A stretch of 64,000 nt of DNA from Nesterenkonia alba DSM 19423 (GTDB taxonomy: Bacteria; Actinomycetota; Actinomycetes; Actinomycetales; Micrococcaceae), in assembly GCF_000421745.1 (NCBI RefSeq), contig NZ_ATXP01000010.1, positions 39,936 through 103,935 of the forward strand, in the 5' to 3' direction. A program made the position numbers and the translations under genes. Under the pieces are notes generated by a model. That model was given only the letters and a program-made list of their open reading frames with translations. It searched no databases and was not told where the DNA came from. This document shows positions 44,862 to 56,244 of the stretch, piece by piece. Each line of letters opens with the position of its first letter. Position 1 is the stretch's first letter.

Positions 44862-44920
44862 CTCAGCTGAACCGGCCTGGTGGACACACGGCACACGGTG
44901 TTCGCCGGGCCGGTTCTGAG
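44862..44920 (+). terminator. Extended hairpin after gltD
   Basis: AACCGGCCTGG (44870-44880) pairs with CCGGGCCGGTT (44905-44915) with one mismatch pair; an inner ACAC/GTGT and an outer CTCAG/CTGAG stem extend it. There is no T-run. It ends two bases before the pyk -10 box, so it sits where the -35 region would be. Confidence 0.5.
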
Positions 44921-44921
44921 A

Positions 44922-44927
44922 TAGGCT
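44922..44927 (+). promoter_or_regulatory. Putative pyk -10 box
   Basis: TAGGCT fits TANNNT and would start a transcript near 44934, leaving a leader of about 70 bases with GAGGTGAGG before the ATG. Confidence 0.45.
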
Positions 44928-45003
44928 CAGCTTCAGAGAAATCTCTGGTCCAGCGCCGTGCCAGGGGAGCTGTATTAACCCCCGCAGACCACAGAGGTGA
45001 GGC

Positions 45004-46548
45004 ATGAGACACGCCAAGATCGTTGCGACCTTCGGACCGGCCACCGCCGGCTATGAGAGGACCCGCCAGCTCATTGAAGCCGGGGTCGACGTCGTCCGCG
45101 TCAATATGAGCCATGGGGACTACTCCGTACACGAAGACACCTACAACACCGTGCGGGAGGTCGCTAAGGATCTCCGCCGCGGGGTGGGGATCTTCGCCGA
45201 TCTGCAGGGACCGAAGATCCGGCTGGGTCGTTTCGCCGACGGGCCCCACTACCTCAACGCCGGGGACACCTTCACCATCACCACTGAGGATATCTCCGGA
45301 ACCAAGCAGCGCTGCTCAACGACGTTCAAGAAGCTTCCCGGTGACGTCAACCCGGGCGACACATTGCTCATTGACGACGGCAAGGTGGCCCTGCGTGCCG
45401 TGGAGGTCACTGACACCGACGTCGTCACGGAGGTCACCGTCCCCGGTGAAGTCTCCAACAACAAAGGCATTAACCTACCGGGGGTGGCGGTCTCGGTTCC
45501 GGCGCTGAGCGAGAAGGACGAAGCTGATCTGCGCTGGGCGCTGCGGACCGGGTTCGACATGGTGGCCCTGAGCTTTGTTCGTGACGCCGCCGACATTGAG
45601 GTCGTCCACCGGATCATGGCTGAAGAGGGTCGGCACGTGCCGGTGATCGCCAAACTGGAGAAGCCCCAGGCGGTCGAAGCCCTGCAGGACGTTATTGACG
45701 CCTTCGATGCCATCATGGTCGCCCGCGGCGACCTCGGTGTGGAGCTGCCCCTGGAAGAGGTGCCCGTGGTGCAGAAGCGGGCTGTGGAGCTGGCCCGTCG
45801 CTGGGCCAAACCGGTCATCGTGGCCACCCAGGTGCTGGAGTCCATGATCGATAACCCGCGCCCCACCCGCGCCGAGGCCTCTGACTGTGCCAACGCCGTG
45901 CTCGACGGTGCCGACGCCGTCATGCTCTCGGGCGAGACTTCCATCGGCAAGTACCCGGTGCAGACTGTGGAGACGATGTCGAACATCATCGCCACCACGG
46001 AGGCCAAGGGACTGGCCCGGATCCCGCAGCTGGGCACCAAACCGCGCACCCGCGGGGGCGCCATCACTCGGGCGGCCAATGAGATCGCCGAGCAGCTCGA
46101 CATCAACTACCTGGCGACTTTCACCCGCTCAGGAGATTCCGCGCGGCGGCTCTCCCGGCTACGGCCCAAGCAGCCAATTTTCGCTTTCACCCACGTGGAG
46201 CACACCCACAACATCCTCACCCTGTCCTGGGGTGTGCAACCACGGTGGGTGGAGTTTGCTCCGCACACCGACCAGATCACCGCTCAGGTGGACAAGCTGT
46301 TGCTGGAAGAAGGCATCGCCGAACCCGGTGACCTCGTGGTCATCGCCGCTGGGTCGCCTCCCGGCCAGGCCGGCACCACGAACATGGTCAAGGTCCACCG
46401 GATCGGGGACTTGCCCGATGGCGGCGTGGACGTCGAAGCGCTCCGCCGCGGCGAGGCAGTGGGGCCGGATAAGGAGCCTATCGGCCCCTGGCCCTCGCAG
46501 AGTGCACAGTCGGCGGTCTCAGCTCACTCGGCGCATTCCGCCCTCTAG
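45004..46548 (+). CDS. pyk: Pyruvate kinase
   Basis: 514 residues. Makes pyruvate and ATP from phosphoenolpyruvate. Motifs: VDVVRVNMSHGDY near 29-41, FADLQGPKIRLG near 65-76, VIAKLEKPQAVEAL near 217-230 with the catalytic Lys, MVARGDLGVELPLEEVP near 239-255, and ATQVLESMIDNPRPTRAEASD near 278-298. The C-terminal allosteric domain is complete and followed by a Ser/Ala/His-rich tail of about 20 residues (SAQSAVSAHSAHSAL). Confidence 0.96.
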   Translation: MRHAKIVATFGPATAGYERTRQLIEAGVDVVRVNMSHGDYSVHEDTYNTVREVAKDLRRGVGIFADLQGPKIRLGRFADGPHYLNAGDTFTITTEDISGTKQRCSTTFKKLPGDVNPGDTLLIDDGKVALRAVEVTDTDVVTEVTVPGEVSNNKGINLPGVAVSVPALSEKDEADLRWALRTGFDMVALSFVRDAADIEVVHRIMAEEGRHVPVIAKLEKPQAVEALQDVIDAFDAIMVARGDLGVELPLEEVPVVQKRAVELARRWAKPVIVATQVLESMIDNPRPTRAEASDCANAVLDGADAVMLSGETSIGKYPVQTVETMSNIIATTEAKGLARIPQLGTKPRTRGGAITRAANEIAEQLDINYLATFTRSGDSARRLSRLRPKQPIFAFTHVEHTHNILTLSWGVQPRWVEFAPHTDQITAQVDKLLLEEGIAEPGDLVVIAAGSPPGQAGTTNMVKVHRIGDLPDGGVDVEALRRGEAVGPDKEPIGPWPSQSAQSAVSAHSAHSAL

Positions 46549-46688
46549 GAATGCCTCTGGCTGCTTCGCGCGACGTCGTCTTGGGGTGACGCGGTGGCAC
46601 AAAGAGTGCGCTACGTCTGTACACCCGTTAAGCTGTATGGGCCCCGAGCGGGTGCCCTGCCGATGGCAGTGCACTGGACTCGGAGGAT

Positions 46689-46770
46689 GCCCGAATGGCG
46701 GAATTGGTAGACGCGCTCGACTCAAAATCGAGTTCCTCACGGAGTGTGGGTTCGAGTCCCACTTCGGGCA
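46689..46770 (+). tRNA. tRNA-Leu (CAA)
   Basis: Acceptor GCCCGAA pairs with TTCGGGC. The anticodon stem CTCGA/TCGAG holds loop CTCAAAA (anticodon CAA), and a long class II variable arm precedes GGGTTCGAGTCCC. A TAAGCT -10-like box lies about 55 bases upstream. Confidence 0.95.
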
Positions 46771-46825
46771 CTGATGTACCCACTAGGGCCCATGCACCGG
46801 CCCGCGCGAAGCTGTAAGGAGATCC

Positions 46826-47449
46826 GTGAGCGAAGAGACCCAGTCCGCGGGCCAGGCCGCGGGGCCCGTCGCCGAGGGTGATCGCCGTCGCGTGCTCGTC
46901 GCTGAGGACGAAACGCTCATTAGGCTCGACGTCGTCGAGATCCTCACCGGCGCTGGCTACGAGGTGGTCGGTGAGGCTGATAACGGCGAGCAGGCAGTGG
47001 AGCTGGCCCGCCAGCACGAACCGGATCTGGTGGTCATGGATGTGAAGATGCCGGTGATGGATGGCATCACAGCGGCTCGTACCATCGCCGAGGAACGGAT
47101 CGCTCCGGTGCTGATGCTCACGGCATTTTCCCAACGGGACCTCGTCGAATCCGCGCGGGAAGCCGGCGCCATGGCCTATGTGGTCAAGCCCTTCAGTGAG
47201 AATGACCTGGTCCCGGCCATCGAGGTGGCGGTGGCGCGTTTCGATGAGATCCGCGCACTGGAGGACGAAGTCGCCGATATCTCTGAGAAATTTGAAACGC
47301 GTAAGCTCGTTGACCGGGCAAAATCCCTGCTGACCACCAAGATGGGCCTCACTGAGCCGGAGGCTTTCCGGTGGATCCAGAAGACGTCCATGGACCGGCG
47401 TCTGACCATGCGGGAAGTCGCCGACACGGTCATCGAACAGATGAGTTGA
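46826..47449 (+). CDS. pdtaR: ANTAR response regulator PdtaR
   Basis: 207 residues from GTG 46826 with AAGGAG upstream. The receiver domain (about 20-140) has VLVAEDETLIRL with the acidic pair, phosphoacceptor Asp in LVVMDVKMPVMDG near 69-81, Thr/Ser in LMLTAFS and Lys in YVVKPFS. The C-terminal ANTAR RNA-binding domain has KLVDRAKSLLTTKMGLTEPEAFRWIQKTSMDRRLTMREVADTVI as recognisable stretches. It resembles Mycobacterium tuberculosis Rv1626, which controls terminators by binding paired hairpins in RNA; its kinase PdtaS is not in the window. Confidence 0.93.
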   Translation: MSEETQSAGQAAGPVAEGDRRRVLVAEDETLIRLDVVEILTGAGYEVVGEADNGEQAVELARQHEPDLVVMDVKMPVMDGITAARTIAEERIAPVLMLTAFSQRDLVESAREAGAMAYVVKPFSENDLVPAIEVAVARFDEIRALEDEVADISEKFETRKLVDRAKSLLTTKMGLTEPEAFRWIQKTSMDRRLTMREVADTVIEQMS

Positions 47450-47528
47450 GACGCCCGTGCTGAAGCTCAGTTAACATCCGGATCCTGAGATGCTGCAGCC
47501 TCTGACGGCAGAAGACGCCACCTGGGCA

Positions 47529-47542
47529 TAGAATCGGCCTCA
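47529..47542 (+). promoter_or_regulatory. TAGAAT -10 box, leaderless ilvD
   Basis: TAGAAT at 47529-47534 is followed after 7 bases by ATG 47542, with no ribosome site. Confidence 0.55.
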
Positions 47543-49275
47543 TGTCCGCACCCACACCACCCACCACTGTGACAGGTCCCTCTGTGCCGGAGAAGCCCCG
47601 CTCCTGGCAGGTCACCGACGGCTACACCCGGGCCCCGGCCCGCGGCATGCTGCGCGCCGTCGGCATGGGCGACGACGACTGGGGAAAGGCCCAGATCGGC
47701 ATTGCCAGCTCCTGGAACGAGATCACCCCCTGCAACCTCTCCCTGGACCGGCTGGCCAAAGCCTCCAAAGAGGGCGTGCATATCGGGGGCGGTTACCCTC
47801 TGGAGTTCGGGACTATCAGCGTCTCCGACGGCATCTCCATGGGGCACGAGGGCATGCACTACTCCCTGGTCTCCCGCGAAGTCATCGCCGACTCCGTGGA
47901 GACCGTGATGCAGGCCGAGCGCCTGGACGGCTCCGTGCTGTTGGCCGGCTGCGATAAGTCCTTGCCCGGCATGTTGATGGCTGCGGCCCGCCTGGACCTG
48001 GCGAGCGTGTTCCTCTACGCCGGGTCGATCATGCCCGGTATTGCCCGGTTCGCCGACGGTACCGAGAAGGAAGTCACCCTCATCGACGCTTTCGAAGGGG
48101 TGGGCGCCTGCGCTCGCGGCACGATGACCGAAGAGGAGCTGGACGTCATCGAACGCGCCATCTGCCCAGGCGAGGGTGCCTGCGGTGGAATGTACACCGC
48201 CAACACCATGGCCTGCATTGGTGAGGCCCTGGGCATGTCCCTGCCCGGATCCGCCGCTCCGCCGAGTGCTGACCGGCGGCGTGACGCCTACGCCCGGGCC
48301 TCCGGTGAAGCTGTGGTGGAGATGCTGCGCAAGGGGATCACGACCCGCGACATCCTCACCAAGGAGGCCTTTGAGAACGCCATTGCGGTCACCATGGCCT
48401 TCGGTGGTTCCACCAATGCGGTCCTGCACCTGCTGGCCATCGCCTATGAAGCCGGTGTGAAGCTGGAGCTGGAAGACTTCAATCGGATTGGGGATAAGGT
48501 CCCGCATCTGGGCGATCTCAAGCCCTTCGGTCAGCATGTGATGGTCGATGTGGACAAGGTCGGCGGCGTGCCCGTGGTGATGAAGGCCCTGCTGGAGGCC
48601 GGACTACTGCATGGCGACGCCATGACCGTCACCGGCAAGACACTGGCGGAGAACCTCGCCGAGATCAACCCACCGGATATTGACGGCAAGATCATCCGTC
48701 ACCTGGACAACCCCATCCACCACAACGGCGGGATCGCCGTGCTGCGGGGCTCCCTGGCACCCGAAGGTGCCGTGGTGAAGTCTGCCGGGTTCGACGCGGA
48801 GGTCTTCGAAGGCACCGCACGGGTCTTCGAACGTGAACAGGCCGCACTCAAAGCCCTCGAAGAAGGCAAGATTGCCGCCGGCGACGTCGTCGTCATTCGA
48901 TACGAAGGTCCCAAGGGCGGGCCGGGGATGCGCGAGATGCTCGCCATCACTGGTGCGATCAAGGGAGCCGGGCTGGGCAAGGACGTCTTGCTCATCACCG
49001 ATGGCCGATTCTCCGGAGGAACCACCGGGTTGTGCATCGGCCACATCGCTCCTGAAGCCGTCGACGGTGGGCCGATCGCCTACATCGCCGATGGCGATAC
49101 GATCCGGGTGGACATTCCCGCCCGCACGATCGATCTGGTCGTCGAAGAGGAGGAACTCTCCCGCCGTCGGAACAGTCCGGACTGGAAGCCGCTGCCGCCG
49201 TATGTCACCACCGGGGTGCTCGGCAAGTACGCGAAACTGGTTCGCTCAGCGGCCGAGGGAGCCTCCTGCGGCTAA
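47542..49275 (+). CDS. ilvD: Dihydroxy-acid dehydratase
   Basis: 577 residues. Dehydrates dihydroxy-acids to the 2-oxo acids of valine and isoleucine using an Fe-S cluster. Cluster cysteines appear in [12 protein letters not shown] near 134-145 and [14 protein letters not shown] near 211-224; the first cluster Cys region [12 protein letters not shown] is near 63-74; the C-terminal signature [20 protein letters not shown] is near 487-506. Encoded just upstream of the ilvBNC attenuator, from its own promoter. Confidence 0.96.
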   Translation: MSAPTPPTTVTGPSVPEKPRSWQVTDGYTRAPARGMLRAVGMGDDDWGKAQIGIASSWNEITPCNLSLDRLAKASKEGVHIGGGYPLEFGTISVSDGISMGHEGMHYSLVSREVIADSVETVMQAERLDGSVLLAGCDKSLPGMLMAAARLDLASVFLYAGSIMPGIARFADGTEKEVTLIDAFEGVGACARGTMTEEELDVIERAICPGEGACGGMYTANTMACIGEALGMSLPGSAAPPSADRRRDAYARASGEAVVEMLRKGITTRDILTKEAFENAIAVTMAFGGSTNAVLHLLAIAYEAGVKLELEDFNRIGDKVPHLGDLKPFGQHVMVDVDKVGGVPVVMKALLEAGLLHGDAMTVTGKTLAENLAEINPPDIDGKIIRHLDNPIHHNGGIAVLRGSLAPEGAVVKSAGFDAEVFEGTARVFEREQAALKALEEGKIAAGDVVVIRYEGPKGGPGMREMLAITGAIKGAGLGKDVLLITDGRFSGGTTGLCIGHIAPEAVDGGPIAYIADGDTIRVDIPARTIDLVVEEEELSRRRNSPDWKPLPPYVTTGVLGKYAKLVRSAAEGASCG

Positions 49276-49309
49276 CCACCGGAGGGTGTCCATGATGCGA
49301 GACGGCCAC

Positions 49310-49315
49310 TAGGGT
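49310..49315 (+). promoter_or_regulatory. Putative ilvB -10 box
   Basis: TAGGGT fits TANNNT and would start the leader transcript near 49322. A TTGACA at 49318-49323 could alternatively serve as a -35 for a later start. Confidence 0.35.
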
Positions 49316-49353
49316 GGTTGACACGCGTCACATGTCGGAGAACGATGGTCGGT

Positions 49354-49404
49354 ATGCGCATGGAGCTACTCGTCGTATCCGTACAGAACCCCGCCGGGTT
49401 CTGA
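49354..49404 (+). CDS. ilvB leader peptide
   Basis: A 16-residue reading frame, MRMELLVVSVQNPAGF, with consecutive Leu-Leu-Val-Val and a further Val. An in-frame ATG at 49345 with GGAG before it would add three residues and may be the real start. Its last codons form strand 1 and 2 of an RNA hairpin (49374-49411). The Leu/Val codons at 49366-49383 overlap strand 1, as in attenuation of branched-chain amino acid operons. Confidence 0.7.
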   Translation: MRMELLVVSVQNPAGF

Positions 49405-49480
49405 CGATACGCACGCGCCACTCCAGACGCAGGCCACCGTCCACCCCGGCACAGGGAAACTCCTGACGCCGGGGTTTTGT
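49374..49480 (+). promoter_or_regulatory. Transcription attenuator of ilvBNC
   Basis: Four strands are visible. Hairpin 1:2 is 49374-49391 with 49396-49411 (CAGAACCC/GGGTTCTG plus CGTATC/GATACG). The terminator 3:4 is CCCCGGC (49444-49450) with GCCGGGG (49468-49474), followed by TTTTGT. GCCGGG at 49393-49398 can pair with CCCGGC at 49445-49450 (antiterminator 2:3). A downstream CTGTGCCGGG (49481-49490) also pairs perfectly with 49445-49454. A ribosome stalled at the Leu/Val codons would cover strand 1 and favour read-through. Confidence 0.8.
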
Positions 49481-49518
49481 CTGTGCCGGGCTCTCCCGAA
49501 GAGCAGAGGAAAGAAGAG

Positions 49519-51387
49519 ATGAGCGGATTGACAGCAGCGCCCGTCGAACGCCACCCGCGCGCCGGCCGCATCACCACGGCCGAAACGCGCCTCTACGGCC
49601 CCGGCCGCACCGTACCCACGGAAGCGGTCACCGGTTCCCAAGCCATTATTCGCAGCCTCGAAGAACTCGGTGTCACCGACGTCTTCGGAATCCCCGGCGG
49701 CGCGATCCTGCCGACCTACGACCCCCTCATGGACTCGGAGAAGATCAACCACATCCTGGTCCGCCACGAGCAGGGAGCCGGCCACGCCGCCCAGGGCTAC
49801 GCCATGGCCACCGGCAAAGTCGGTGTCTGCTTCGCCACCTCGGGCCCCGGGGCGACCAACCTGGTCACCGCCATCGCCGATGCGCATATGGACTCCGTGC
49901 CACTAGTGGCCATCACCGGGCAGGTCAACGCCTCCGTCATCGGTACAGATGCCTTCCAGGAAGCCGATATTGTCGGCATCTGCGCGCCCATCACCAAGCA
50001 CGCCTACCTGGTGACCGATGCCGATGAGATCCCACGGGTGATGGCCGAGGCCTTCCACCTGGCCTCCTCGGGACGTCCCGGCCCGGTGCTGGTGGACATC
50101 ACCAAATCCGCGCAGGCAGCCCAGACCACATTTTCCTGGCCGCCGAAGCTCGGCCTAACCGGATACAAACCGGTCACTCGCGGTCATGCCAAACAAATCA
50201 AGGAAGCCGCCAAGCTCATTGCCGCCTCCACCCGCCCGGTGTTCTACATCGGCGGAGGGCTCATCAAGGCCGAAGCCTCCGCCGAGTTCATCGAACTGGC
50301 CGAAACAGTCGGTGCCCCGGTGGTCAACACGCTCATGGCCAGGGGAGCCTTCCCGGACAGCCACCGGCAGAACGTCGGGATGCCGGGTATGCACGGAACT
50401 GTTTCCGCCGTGGCCGCCCTGCAGCAGTCCGATCTGCTGATCACCCTGGGTGCGCGCTTCGACGACCGGGTTACCGGCCAGCTGGACTCCTTCGCCCCCG
50501 AGGCCAAGGTGATCCACGCCGATATTGACCCCGCGGAGATCTCCAAAAACCGGCAGGCCGATGTGCCCATCGTCGGCTCCTTAAAAGAGATCATCCCCGA
50601 CCTCACCCAGGCGGTGCGAGAGGTCTTCGCCGCCCAGGGCCGGCCGGACCTGGACTCGTGGTGGGCCAGAATCCAACGATTGGTCGACACCTACCCGCTG
50701 GGGTGGACTGAACCCGAAGACGGGCAAATGGCACCCCAACAGGTCATCCAGAAGATCGGTCAGGCAGCCGGCCCGGAGGCAATCTATGCGGCCGGTGTTG
50801 GCCAGCACCAGATGTGGGCCGCCCAGTTCATCCAGTACGAACGCCCCCGCCAGTGGCTGAACTCCGGAGGTCTGGGCACCATGGGGTACGCGGTACCTGC
50901 GGCCATGGGAGCCCAAGTGGCCGAACCGGACCGCACCGTGTGGGCGATCGACGGGGACGGTTGCTTCCAGATGACCAACCAAGAGCTGGCCACCTGCGCG
51001 ATCAACAACATCCCCATCAAAGTCGCGGTCATCAACAACTCGTCCCTGGGGATGGTCCGGCAGTGGCAGACGCTGTTCTACGAGTCCCGGTACTCCAACA
51101 CTCACCTCAACACCGCGGTCAACGCCGCCGGCGACACCGTGGTGCGCATCCCCGACTTCGTCCAGCTCGCCGAGGCCTACGGCTGCGTGGGTCTGCGGTG
51201 TGAACGCGAAGCCGACCTGGAGGCGACCATCGCCCAGGCGATGGAGATCAACGACCGTCCCGTCGTCGTCGATTTCGTGGTCTCCCGGGACTCCATGGTC
51301 TGGCCCATGGTGCCCGCTGGAGTGTCCAACAGCGACATTCAGATTGCCCGCAACCTGACCCCCGACTTCGACGACGAGGAGGAGTGA
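49519..51387 (+). CDS. ilvB: Acetolactate synthase large (catalytic) subunit
   Basis: 622 residues from ATG 49519 (AGAGGAAAG upstream); the in-frame GTG at 49477 lies within the terminator. A thiamine diphosphate enzyme that condenses pyruvate with pyruvate or 2-oxobutanoate. Motifs: [14 protein letters not shown] near 60-73, the catalytic Glu in [14 protein letters not shown] near 82-95, [19 protein letters not shown] near 105-123, and the cofactor motif [17 protein letters not shown] near 477-493. Followed by ilvN after three bases. Confidence 0.96.
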   Translation: MSGLTAAPVERHPRAGRITTAETRLYGPGRTVPTEAVTGSQAIIRSLEELGVTDVFGIPGGAILPTYDPLMDSEKINHILVRHEQGAGHAAQGYAMATGKVGVCFATSGPGATNLVTAIADAHMDSVPLVAITGQVNASVIGTDAFQEADIVGICAPITKHAYLVTDADEIPRVMAEAFHLASSGRPGPVLVDITKSAQAAQTTFSWPPKLGLTGYKPVTRGHAKQIKEAAKLIAASTRPVFYIGGGLIKAEASAEFIELAETVGAPVVNTLMARGAFPDSHRQNVGMPGMHGTVSAVAALQQSDLLITLGARFDDRVTGQLDSFAPEAKVIHADIDPAEISKNRQADVPIVGSLKEIIPDLTQAVREVFAAQGRPDLDSWWARIQRLVDTYPLGWTEPEDGQMAPQQVIQKIGQAAGPEAIYAAGVGQHQMWAAQFIQYERPRQWLNSGGLGTMGYAVPAAMGAQVAEPDRTVWAIDGDGCFQMTNQELATCAINNIPIKVAVINNSSLGMVRQWQTLFYESRYSNTHLNTAVNAAGDTVVRIPDFVQLAEAYGCVGLRCEREADLEATIAQAMEINDRPVVVDFVVSRDSMVWPMVPAGVSNSDIQIARNLTPDFDDEEE

Positions 51388-51390
51388 GCC

Positions 51391-52943
<1,553 letters not shown>

Positions 52944-52953
52944 TATCCCGGCG

Positions 52954-53002
52954 GAGCGCGCAGGTCGCGCTCGCCTCTCGGCCGCATGCAGTGGCTGCGG
53001 CC
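52954..53002 (+). terminator. Tandem hairpins between ilvC and serA
   Basis: Two perfect 7-bp stems follow ilvC: GAGCGCG/CGCGCTC (52954-52972) and GGCCGCA/TGCGGCC (52980-53002). Neither has a T-run beyond TTC; a terminator is the likely role since a promoter follows at 53011. Confidence 0.45.
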
Positions 53003-53010
53003 TTCACGCC

Positions 53011-53016
53011 TAAAGT
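53011..53016 (+). promoter_or_regulatory. Putative serA -10 box
   Basis: TAAAGT fits TANNNT, 24 bases before the GTG start at 53041, leaving a short leader with AGAGAAGG as ribosome site. Confidence 0.4.
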
Positions 53017-53040
53017 CCAGGTCAAGCAGAGAAGGTATAC

Positions 53041-54633
53041 GTGAGCACTCGTCCTGTAGTACTCCTTGCTGAGGAGTTGTCCCCGGCCACTGTGGAGGCG
53101 CTCGGCCCCGACTTCGAGATCCGCAGCACCGATGGGGCCGACCGGTCCCGTCTGCTGAGGGATATCGCAGACGCCGATGCAGTGATGGTCCGCTCCGCCA
53201 CGCAGGTCGACGCCGAGGTCTTCGCTGCGGCGAAGAAACTCAAGGTCGTCGCCCGCGCCGGGGTGGGGCTGGACAACGTTGACGTCAAGGCCGCCACGGA
53301 GGCCGGAGTCATGGTGGTCAACGCGCCGACGTCGAACATCATCTCCGCAGCGGAACTGACCTGTGCTCACATTCTGGGACTGGCCCGTAACATCTCCCCG
53401 GCGCATCAGGCGCTCAAAGCCGGAGAGTGGAAGCGCTCCAAGTACACCGGAGTGGAACTGTCCGAGAAGACCCTCGGGGTGATCGGGCTGGGACGCATCG
53501 GTGGGCTGGTCGCTGAACGGATGGCGGCCTTCGGTATGGAGATCATCGCCTACGACCCCTACGTCACCTCGGCGCGAGCCCACCAGCTGGGCGCCCAGCT
53601 GGTGGAGCTCGACGAGCTCTATGAAAAGGCCGACGTCGTGACCGTCCACATGCCCAAGACTCCGGAAACTGTGGGCATGATCGGTGCCGAACAATTCGCC
53701 CGGATGAAGCCCAGCGCGTTTGTCGTCAACGTGGCCCGCGGCGGCCTCATCGATGAAGACGCGCTGGAGACTGCCCTGGAAGCCGGGCAGATCGCCGGAG
53801 CGGCCATCGATGTCTTCAGCAACGAACCGGCCACAGACTTGCCGTTCTTCAGCCGGGACAACGTCGTGGTCACCCCGCATCTGGGTGCCTCCACTCATGA
53901 GGCCCAGGAAAAAGCCGGTGTCTCCGTGGCCCGTTCGGTCCAGCTGGCCCTGGCCGGAGAGCTGGTACCGGATGCGGTCAACGTCGCCGGTGGGGCGATC
54001 GACGAGCTCGTGCGTCCGGGCATCCCACTCATCGAGAAGCTCGGACGGGTGCTCACGGCGCTGTCCGAGGAGGCCTTCACCGATATCGAAACCGAGGCCG
54101 CCGGGGAAATCGCCGAGCTCAACGTCTCCGCCCTGCAGTTGGCTGCCCTGAAGGGTGTTTTCACTGATGTGGTCAATGACCCGGTCAGCTACGTCAACGC
54201 CCCCGTGCTCGCCGAACAGCGCGGCATCTCCACTCGGCTGACGACCACCAGTGACGTCGAGGACTACCGCAACGCGCTGACCGTACGGGCGGCGACTTCC
54301 ACCGGCACCAACCTGGAGGTCCGCGGCACGCTCACCGGACCCAAGCAGATCGAAAAGATCGTCGGCATCAACGGCTACGATCTGGAGATCGCGCTGACCG
54401 AGCACCTGGTGGTGTTCGAATACGCTGACCGTCCTGGTGTGGTCGGTGCCTTGGGCCGGATCCTCGGGGAGAAGGGTGTGAACATCGCGGGGATGCAGGT
54501 CTCCCAGAACACCAAGGAAGGTCGGGCCCTGGCGGTGCTGGCCATCGACGCGGCCCTGCCGGCTGGGGTTCTCGATGCCATCACCGCAGAAGTCGGTGCC
54601 AGCCTCTCGGCTGAGGTCAATCTGGAAGACTAG
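53041..54633 (+). CDS. serA: D-3-phosphoglycerate dehydrogenase
   Basis: 530 residues from GTG 53041. First step of serine synthesis. Long (type I) form: the Rossmann motif GVIGLGRIGGLVAERM near 146-161, the catalytic Arg in NVARGGLIDEDAL near 231-243, Glu in SNEPATDLPF and His in NVVVTPHLGASTHEA near 277-291, followed by the allosteric substrate-binding domain (about 320-450) and a C-terminal ACT domain (HLVVFEYADRPGVVGALGRI near 455-474). Followed after five bases by metG. Confidence 0.95.
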   Translation: MSTRPVVLLAEELSPATVEALGPDFEIRSTDGADRSRLLRDIADADAVMVRSATQVDAEVFAAAKKLKVVARAGVGLDNVDVKAATEAGVMVVNAPTSNIISAAELTCAHILGLARNISPAHQALKAGEWKRSKYTGVELSEKTLGVIGLGRIGGLVAERMAAFGMEIIAYDPYVTSARAHQLGAQLVELDELYEKADVVTVHMPKTPETVGMIGAEQFARMKPSAFVVNVARGGLIDEDALETALEAGQIAGAAIDVFSNEPATDLPFFSRDNVVVTPHLGASTHEAQEKAGVSVARSVQLALAGELVPDAVNVAGGAIDELVRPGIPLIEKLGRVLTALSEEAFTDIETEAAGEIAELNVSALQLAALKGVFTDVVNDPVSYVNAPVLAEQRGISTRLTTTSDVEDYRNALTVRAATSTGTNLEVRGTLTGPKQIEKIVGINGYDLEIALTEHLVVFEYADRPGVVGALGRILGEKGVNIAGMQVSQNTKEGRALAVLAIDAALPAGVLDAITAEVGASLSAEVNLED

Positions 54634-54638
54634 GGACC

Positions 54639-56240
54639 ATGTCAGACAAACCCTCGTACTACCTCACTACGGCCATCTTCTACCCCAATGGGGAGCCGCA
54701 CATCGGGCACGCCTACGAGTACATCTCCGCCGATGTCATGGCCCGGTTCAAGCGGCTCGACGGCTACGAGGTGTACTTCCAGACCGGTTCGGATGAGCAC
54801 GGCCAGAAGATGCAGCTTTCCGCGGAGAAGGAAGGCCTGACCCCTTATGAGCTGGCCACCCGTAACGCGGCGGTCTTCAAACGGGTTGACGACGAGGTCC
54901 TCGACATCTCCTACGACCGGTTCATCCGCACCACTGACGAGGACCACTACGCCGCCTCCCAGGAGATCTGGCGGCGGATGGTCCAAGCCGGGGATATCTA
55001 TCTGGATAAATACGCCGGGTGGTACTCGATCCGGGACGAACGGTTCTACACCGAGGACGAGACCGAAGTCCGCGACGACGGGGAGCGGTACTCCATCGAA
55101 ACCGGCACCCCGGTGACCTGGACAGAGGAGGAATCCTACTTTTTCCGGCTCTCGGCCTACCGGGACAAGCTGCTGAAGTTTTACGCGGACAACCCTGACT
55201 ACGCGGGCCCACGCAGCCGCTTTAACGAGGTCATCCGGTTCGTGGAGAACGGGCTCAATGACCTCTCGATCTCCCGGACCAGCTTCGACTGGGGTGTACC
55301 GGTACCCAAAGACCTCACCGCCGGGGAGACCGACCTTGACCACGTGATGTACGTGTGGGTGGACGCGCTGACCAACTACCTCACCGGGGCTGGCTTCCCG
55401 GACACCACCTCCGAGCGGTACCGGAAGTTCTGGCCGGCGGATCTACACGTCATTGGCAAAGACATCTCCCGCTTCCACTGCATCTTCTGGCCGGCGTTCC
55501 TGATGAGCGCGGGGTTGCCACTGCCAAAGCGGGTCATCATCCACGGGTTCCTGCACAACGCAGGTGAGAAGATGTCCAAATCCGTGGGTAACGTCGTCGC
55601 CCCCGATGCCTGGGTGAACACCTACGGACTCGACGCCGTGCGGTTCTTCTTGCTGCGGGAGTTCCCCTATGGTTCGGATGGTTCCTATACGCACGACGCC
55701 GTCGTCAGCCGGAAGAACGCCGATCTCGCCAATAACTTGGGGAACCTGGCACAGCGCTCGCTGAGCATGATCGCCAAGAACTGTGAGGGCCGAGTGCCCG
55801 AGCCGGGTGAGCTCACCGAGGCGGACACCGCCTTGCTCAACCAAGCCAAAGAACTGCTGGCCATCAACCGGGAAGCCTACGAGGTCCAGGACTTCCACCA
55901 TGCACTGGAACGCACCTGGCACGTGCTGGGGGAGGCCAACGCCTACTTCGCAGAACAGGCGCCGTGGCAGCTGAAGAAGACCAATGAGGCCCGGATGCGT
56001 ACTGTGCTGTATGTCACCGCGGAGGTGATTCGCAAGGTCGCCCTGCTCACCCAACCGGTGATGCCCGGCTCGGCGACCAAGCTGCTTGATGTGCTTGGGG
56101 TCCCGGCTTCCGGGGACGCCGGGCGCACCAACGCCTCGGGTCAGGGGCCGCGTTCCTTCGCCGCCTTCGGGGAGAAACTGGTCCCCGGCACCCCCTTGCC
56201 GAAGCCGCAGCCCGTCTTCCCCCGCCACGAAGAGGAGTGA
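54639..56240 (+). CDS. metG: Methionine-tRNA ligase, zinc-less alphaproteobacterial/mitochondrial type
   Basis: 533 residues. Charges tRNA-Met. Class I motifs are [17 protein letters not shown] near 22-38 (HIGH) and [11 protein letters not shown] near 308-318 (KMSKS). The connective domain (about 118-170) contains no cysteine at all, so the zinc knuckle of the common bacterial MetRS is absent. The wording [33 protein letters not shown]-type [20 protein letters not shown] and [20 protein letters not shown] is that of alphaproteobacterial and mitochondrial enzymes. It sits between serA and leuB, overlapping no genes but coupled by spacing. Whether another metG exists elsewhere cannot be told. 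Confidence 0.88.
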   Translation: MSDKPSYYLTTAIFYPNGEPHIGHAYEYISADVMARFKRLDGYEVYFQTGSDEHGQKMQLSAEKEGLTPYELATRNAAVFKRVDDEVLDISYDRFIRTTDEDHYAASQEIWRRMVQAGDIYLDKYAGWYSIRDERFYTEDETEVRDDGERYSIETGTPVTWTEEESYFFRLSAYRDKLLKFYADNPDYAGPRSRFNEVIRFVENGLNDLSISRTSFDWGVPVPKDLTAGETDLDHVMYVWVDALTNYLTGAGFPDTTSERYRKFWPADLHVIGKDISRFHCIFWPAFLMSAGLPLPKRVIIHGFLHNAGEKMSKSVGNVVAPDAWVNTYGLDAVRFFLLREFPYGSDGSYTHDAVVSRKNADLANNLGNLAQRSLSMIAKNCEGRVPEPGELTEADTALLNQAKELLAINREAYEVQDFHHALERTWHVLGEANAYFAEQAPWQLKKTNEARMRTVLYVTAEVIRKVALLTQPVMPGSATKLLDVLGVPASGDAGRTNASGQGPRSFAAFGEKLVPGTPLPKPQPVFPRHEEE

Positions 56241-56244
56241 ACCT

